Shown piece by piece: positions 8,091-10,627 of a stretch of DNA of 10,627 bases (the stretch's first letter is position 1; the number at the start of each line of letters is the position of its first letter). Under the pieces are notes generated by a model. It had not been told where the DNA came from and did not search any database. It was given only the letters and a program-made list of their open reading frames with translations. The DNA lies in NCBI GenBank assembly GCA_003488655.1, contig DNKW01000042.1:1-10627 (forward strand), given 5' to 3'. Made by a program: the position numbers and the translations under genes. This stretch comes from Candidatus Altimarinota bacterium (GTDB lineage: Bacteria > Patescibacteriota > Gracilibacteria > BD1-5 > UBA2023).

Positions 8091-9590
8091 TTTTTCGAGT
8101 CTCACTACTGTTTCTATATGGTGCGTATGCGGAAACATATCCACAGGAATGATATCCGTGAGCCGATAGTCGGAATTCGCGAGAATATAGTCGAGATCTC
8201 GTGCCAGCGTTGCAGGGTTGCAACTCACATAGATAATCTCTTTTGCATTGAATTTAAGAATATCAGGAAGCGCATCGGGATGCATTCCATCTCTCGGCGG
8301 ATCTATCACAAGAGAGATATTTTTTATTCAGACATTTTCTTCTAAAAATCTCGGCAGGAATTTTTCCGTTTTTTCATTGATGAATGTTATGTTCGTGACT
8401 CCGTTTTTCAGAGCATTCTTCGCTCCATCCTTGCTCGCTTCCGCGACAAGTTCCACACTGTAGACGTGTTCAAAACGGTCAGCCAAGAGTATTCCGATGG
8501 TTCCGGTTCCGGCATAGAGATCGAGGAGTGTTCCTCCGCTCGTTTTCATACAATCTCGAACCACGCTATAAAGTTTCTCAGCCCCGAGCGAGTTTGTCTG
8601 GAAAAAGCTCTTCGGATTGATTTCAAACGATTTCCCAAGAAGATTCTCTGTGATGGTCGGCTTCCCTTTCATAAGTATCGCTTCTCCAGTAACGATATCC
8701 GCCCGTCCGGAGTTGAGGAGGAGGTAGATGGACGCGATATGTGGGAATTGTTCCATAAGTTTTCCTGCAAATATAAGGATATCGCCCTCGTATTTTCGGT
8801 TGTATTCTTCAAACTCGTGGTTCACACTTAGGATAAGCATAATCTCTCCGGTGAAGTGCGCTTTACGAACAACGAAGTGTCTCCAGAATCCGACATTGAT
8901 TTTCGGGTCATAGGTCGGAAGCCCTGATGCTCTCGAATAAGTGTTCATCTCGCGAAATATGGCATTTATTTCGTCGTCGGCAAGCACACAGAAATCACAA
9001 TCGATGATTCTATCAAATTGCCCTTGGGCGTGGAATCCGAAACGAAAGTCATCATGAATTCCTTCTTTTTCGGAAATATATTTCCCCCAAGAAAATTCCA
9101 CCTTGTTGCGGTATCCGTAGATCTCGGGAGATGGAACGATGGAATGAAAAATCGGCGTCATCGCGAGCGAAGCGTGGCGATCTCTTCATTCTTTTCAATC
9201 AGAAGCCAATAGATTGCCACGTCACTCCGTTCCTCGCAATGACGAGGAAGACTCGTCCCAATACTTCTCTATATAATGAAAGGCCTCTTTCACCTGTTCC
9301 GATTTGATTTTCAATTGCTCTTCATACGCGATGGGGAGCCATTTACATCCGCCATATACCTGGTAATGAGCGGGGAGTTCCTGTTCAAGCGGGGATTTTT
9401 TTACCGTATTTACAATCTGTGCTTCAAAGTAATTGGTGCGAACTTTGAGTATTCGAAGATTTACGATGCTTAAGGGGACGGCACCTCATGCGATAATAAT
9501 TTTCCGACCATCTGGAGCCATAGCAAGACCCTTTCCGCCAAAAATCAGTTTATCAATACGGATATTTTCAAGGATTTCATTTTTTTTCAT
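8088..9590 (-). CDS. rlmD: RlmD/TrmA-family uracil-C5 RNA methyltransferase with in-frame repeat
   Basis: A SAM-dependent enzyme making 5-methyluridine in rRNA or tRNA. The protein is 500 aa with UGA as Gly at residues 35, 123, 132, 135 and 421. The N-terminus (1-65) resembles a TRAM/OB region, including the AGGAVP turn. YGGCKWLPIAYEEQL (79 onward) is the iron-sulfur region, but only C82 and C198 of the usual four Cys remain. Residues 116-145 come from a palindromic repeat. The core has GYRNK (159-163), SFFQTN (328-333), SAM motif LLDLYAGTG (355-363), DPPRDG (430-435), the catalytic VSCNP (C457) and the base in HHIET (E493). The ATG at 9588-9590 follows a good promoter. A standard-code reading would split the gene into at least three pieces. 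The substrate is uncertain: RlmD-, RlmCD- and TrmA-like enzymes are hard to separate by eye. Catalytic residues are intact, so activity is plausible. Confidence 0.88.
9156..9244. repeat. 89-bp palindromic repeat inside the rlmD-like gene
   Basis: The ends are imperfect inverted arms: one begins cgtcatcgcgagcgaagcg, and the other, read from its end on the opposite strand, begins cgtcattgcgaggaacgga. They continue to tggcgatct / tggcaatct, around a spacer of about 30 bases. From memory this resembles the CGTCATTGCGAGCGAAGCG-type palindromes scattered in many bacterial genomes. Such elements are non-autonomous and usually intergenic. Here the element is read through in frame as about 30 residues of the host gene. 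Confidence 0.85.
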
Positions 9591-9621
9591 TTTAATAGGA
9601 CAATAAGAGATAACGTGCCGG

Positions 9622-9649
9622 ATTATAGTAAAAAATGGAAATTTATCAA
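9622..9649 (-). promoter_or_regulatory. Promoter of the rlmD-like gene
   Basis: On the minus strand, -35 TTGATA (9644-9649) and a perfect -10 TATAAT (9622-9627) are 16 bases apart. The predicted start near 9615 is about 25 bases before the ATG at 9590. This supports the full-length, UGA-containing reading rather than an internal start at 9161. Confidence 0.65.
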
Positions 9650-9653
9650 TAAT

Positions 9654-9690
9654 AAAATCCCCCTACATCGGTTTGATGTAGGGGGATTTT
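9654..9690. terminator. Intrinsic terminator after the anchored protein gene
   Basis: A perfect 16-bp stem (9654-9669 with 9675-9690; core atccccctacatc) has a 5-base loop. It lies 11 bases after the stop of the 9702-10238 gene. The A-rich and T-rich stem ends provide a T-tract on the minus strand (GGGGGATTTTATTATT). It separates that gene from the rlmD-like promoter. Confidence 0.85.
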
Positions 9691-9701
9691 ATGGGCTTTT
9701 T

Positions 9702-10238
9702 TTAAAATTCGAGAGAAGTATTGGTGAGTCCATAGAGAGTTCCGTCCATGCTCTTGAATTGTGTTTCTCCGAGATTAAGCACTGTTTTTGATGCTGTTTT
9801 TTTGTAAACAAGAGTCACAAGAGGAGTTTTCTCTGCGATATTCCTCGGTTTCTTGAAGAGAAGAGTAATGGTGGAATTTCCTGGAATATTGGAATTTTTT
9901 ATAACCTCCACTTCCTTGTCTTCAGAAAAAATATCGTTGATATTGAGTCCTTCCGGGTCAAAAGCAAGGGAAAGATATATTTTAGAAACATTCTCTAAAC
10001 GGCTATTCGTTTGAATTTTCAGCATATCTGTACCGGTTCCCGCATTTATAACACTGATGTCTGCAGAAACAGCGGTCGTCTTGTCGGTGGAATTGATAAC
10101 GGAAGTTTGGAGACGGGTTCCTATGTCAGTACCGAAGAGAAATGTATTGATGGAAAAAGCAAATGCGAGACTTGCTACAATAATCACCGTATTCTTTTTG
10201 GAATTTTGCTTCTTATAATCCTGAAATAGGTCTCTCAT
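9702..10238 (-). CDS. Membrane-anchored protein, possible cohesin-like domain
   Basis: A 178-aa protein with a short basic cytoplasmic start (1-16), one hydrophobic helix (17-36) and an outside region of about 140 residues rich in T, S, N, I and V. The outside part looks like a beta sandwich: alternating strands such as VSADISVINAG, then IYLSLAFDPEGLNI, a TITLLFKK strand and a TPLVTLVYK strand. This order loosely resembles cohesin/carbohydrate-binding-type domains seen in surface proteins of many bacteria, but I cannot assign a family. It has its own promoter and terminator, so it is monocistronic. There is no UGA codon, and the stop is UAA. A pilin-like protein is an alternative, but no prepilin cleavage site (G before a F/M-x4-E start) is visible. 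Function unknown; probably at the cell surface. Confidence 0.85.
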   Translation of the reverse strand: MRDLFQDYKKQNSKKNTVIIVASLAFAFSINTFLFGTDIGTRLQTSVINSTDKTTAVSADISVINAGTGTDMLKIQTNSRLENVSKIYLSLAFDPEGLNINDIFSEDKEVEVIKNSNIPGNSTITLLFKKPRNIAEKTPLVTLVYKKTASKTVLNLGETQFKSMDGTLYGLTNTSLEF

Positions 10239-10276
10239 AGGGATAGGGATATGGACAATGAAATAAATACCTGTGT

Positions 10277-10305
10277 ATTGTATACGATAATGCCCACCAA
10301 GTCAA
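10277..10305 (-). promoter_or_regulatory. Promoter of the anchored protein gene
   Basis: On the minus strand, -35 TTGACT (10300-10305) and -10 TACAAT (10277-10282) have the ideal 17-base spacer. The start near 10270 leaves about 30 bases before the ATG at 10236-10238. The leader has no Shine-Dalgarno but contains a tandem ATCCCT repeat directly before the start. Confidence 0.75.
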
Positions 10306-10330
10306 ATTTTTAACTTTTTTTTCAAAAATT

Positions 10331-10358
10331 TTGACAAAGGCACACTTTTCTATACAAT
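10331..10358 (+). promoter_or_regulatory. Promoter of tRNA-Thr
   Basis: A consensus TTGACA (10331-10336) and TACAAT (10353-10358) are separated by 16 bases. The predicted start is near 10365, about 10 bases before the mature tRNA-Thr end. It is divergent from the minus-strand promoter at 10277-10305, with 25 bases between the two -35 boxes. Confidence 0.75.
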
Positions 10359-10373
10359 GCCCGCACTTCTTTC

Positions 10374-10449
10374 GCCGCTTTAGCTCAGTTGGTAGAGCAA
10401 CGGTCTTGTAAACCGTAGGTCGTCGGTTCGACTCCGACAAGCGGCTCCA
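10374..10449 (+). tRNA. tRNA-Thr (anticodon UGU)
   Basis: Full cloverleaf: acceptor GCCGCTT/AAGCGGC, D arm GCTC/GAGC, anticodon stem ACGGT/ACCGT with loop CTTGTAA (anticodon TGT), T arm GTCGG/CCGAC with TTCGACT. The discriminator is T, and CCA is encoded (10447-10449). Confidence 0.97.
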
Positions 10450-10539
10450 TTATAATTATATTTTTGAATGGTTCAGTTGTAAAAGTTGAAAGATGAAAAT
10501 CTCTTCTTGAAACGAGTAACTATGGACTTTTTTCTTTTT

Positions 10540-10624
10540 GGGTCGGTTCCAGAGTGGTCAAATGGGGAGGACTGTAAATCCTTTGGCTTCGCCTTCGTAG
10601 GTTCGATCCCTACCCGGCCCACCA
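10540..10624 (+). tRNA. tRNA-Tyr (anticodon GUA)
   Basis: A class II tRNA: acceptor GGGTCGG/CCGGCCC, anticodon loop CTGTAAA (anticodon GTA), a long variable arm with hairpin TGGCTTCGCC, and T arm GTAGG/CCTAC with TTCGATC. The discriminator is A, and CCA is encoded (10622-10624). No clear promoter lies in the 90-base gap after tRNA-Thr, so the two are probably cotranscribed. Confidence 0.96.
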
Positions 10625-10627
10625 TTT

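Noticed and set aside
8088..8309. Separate 73-residue gene at the 3' end of the rlmD-like gene
   Set aside because: It is the catalytic C-terminus (DPPR, VSCNP, HHIET) of the same protein, joined through UGA at 8328-8330.
8328..9161. 277-residue gene starting at ATG 9159-9161
   Set aside because: That ATG lies inside the palindromic repeat, lacks a promoter, and the frame extends upstream to a start with a good promoter and N-terminal family motifs.
1..10627. CRISPR array, transposase, phage or toxin-antitoxin genes
   Set aside because: No regularly spaced repeats and no such protein families were found on either strand.

Overview
The window comes from a bacterium that reads UGA as glycine (translation table 25), which points to the Gracilibacteria/Absconditabacteria branch of the Patescibacteria (CPR). 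The best evidence is the C-terminus of an FtsK/SpoIIIE translocase. Read with UGA as stop, it ends just before its DNA-recognition gamma domain. Read with UGA as Gly, the domain is complete, and both UGA codons fall on conserved Gly positions. An RmuC-like protein and an RlmD/TrmA-type RNA methyltransferase also become whole only under this code. All eight protein genes end in UAA. CGA and CGG stand at conserved Arg positions in EF-Tu and FtsK, so they still encode Arg, which fits Gracilibacteria better than the Absconditabacteria reported to have reassigned them. No start codon has a clear Shine-Dalgarno sequence.

Layout. Positions 161-4242 (minus strand) hold translation genes: fusA (EF-G) with a terminator, then a promoter driving tRNA-Asp(GUC) and tRNA-Ala(UGC), two small unrecognised basic proteins (70 and 28 aa), and tuf (EF-Tu). 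An RmuC-like membrane-anchored coiled-coil nuclease (4449-5681, minus) is divergent from ftsK (5819-8041, plus). ftsK converges on an rlmD-like gene (8088-9590, minus). The two are separated by a perfect 52-bp palindrome whose ends are the two stop codons. Upstream lies a small membrane-anchored protein with a possible cohesin-like beta domain (9702-10238, minus), and then tRNA-Thr(UGU) and tRNA-Tyr(GUA) on the plus strand.

The most unusual feature is an 89-bp palindromic repeat inside the rlmD-like gene. It is translated in frame as about 30 extra residues between the N-terminal region and the methyltransferase core. Three of its codons are UGA, so the gene stays open only because UGA is sense. 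A second, unrelated hairpin repeat occurs twice (after tuf and before fusA), with the stem sequence changed but pairing kept. The copy by tuf is enclosed by a 16-bp inverted repeat touching the tuf stop codon.

Functionally this is a core-housekeeping region: translation factors and tRNAs, chromosome segregation (FtsK), DNA maintenance (RmuC-like) and rRNA/tRNA methylation. I see no phage, CRISPR, transposase or defence genes.
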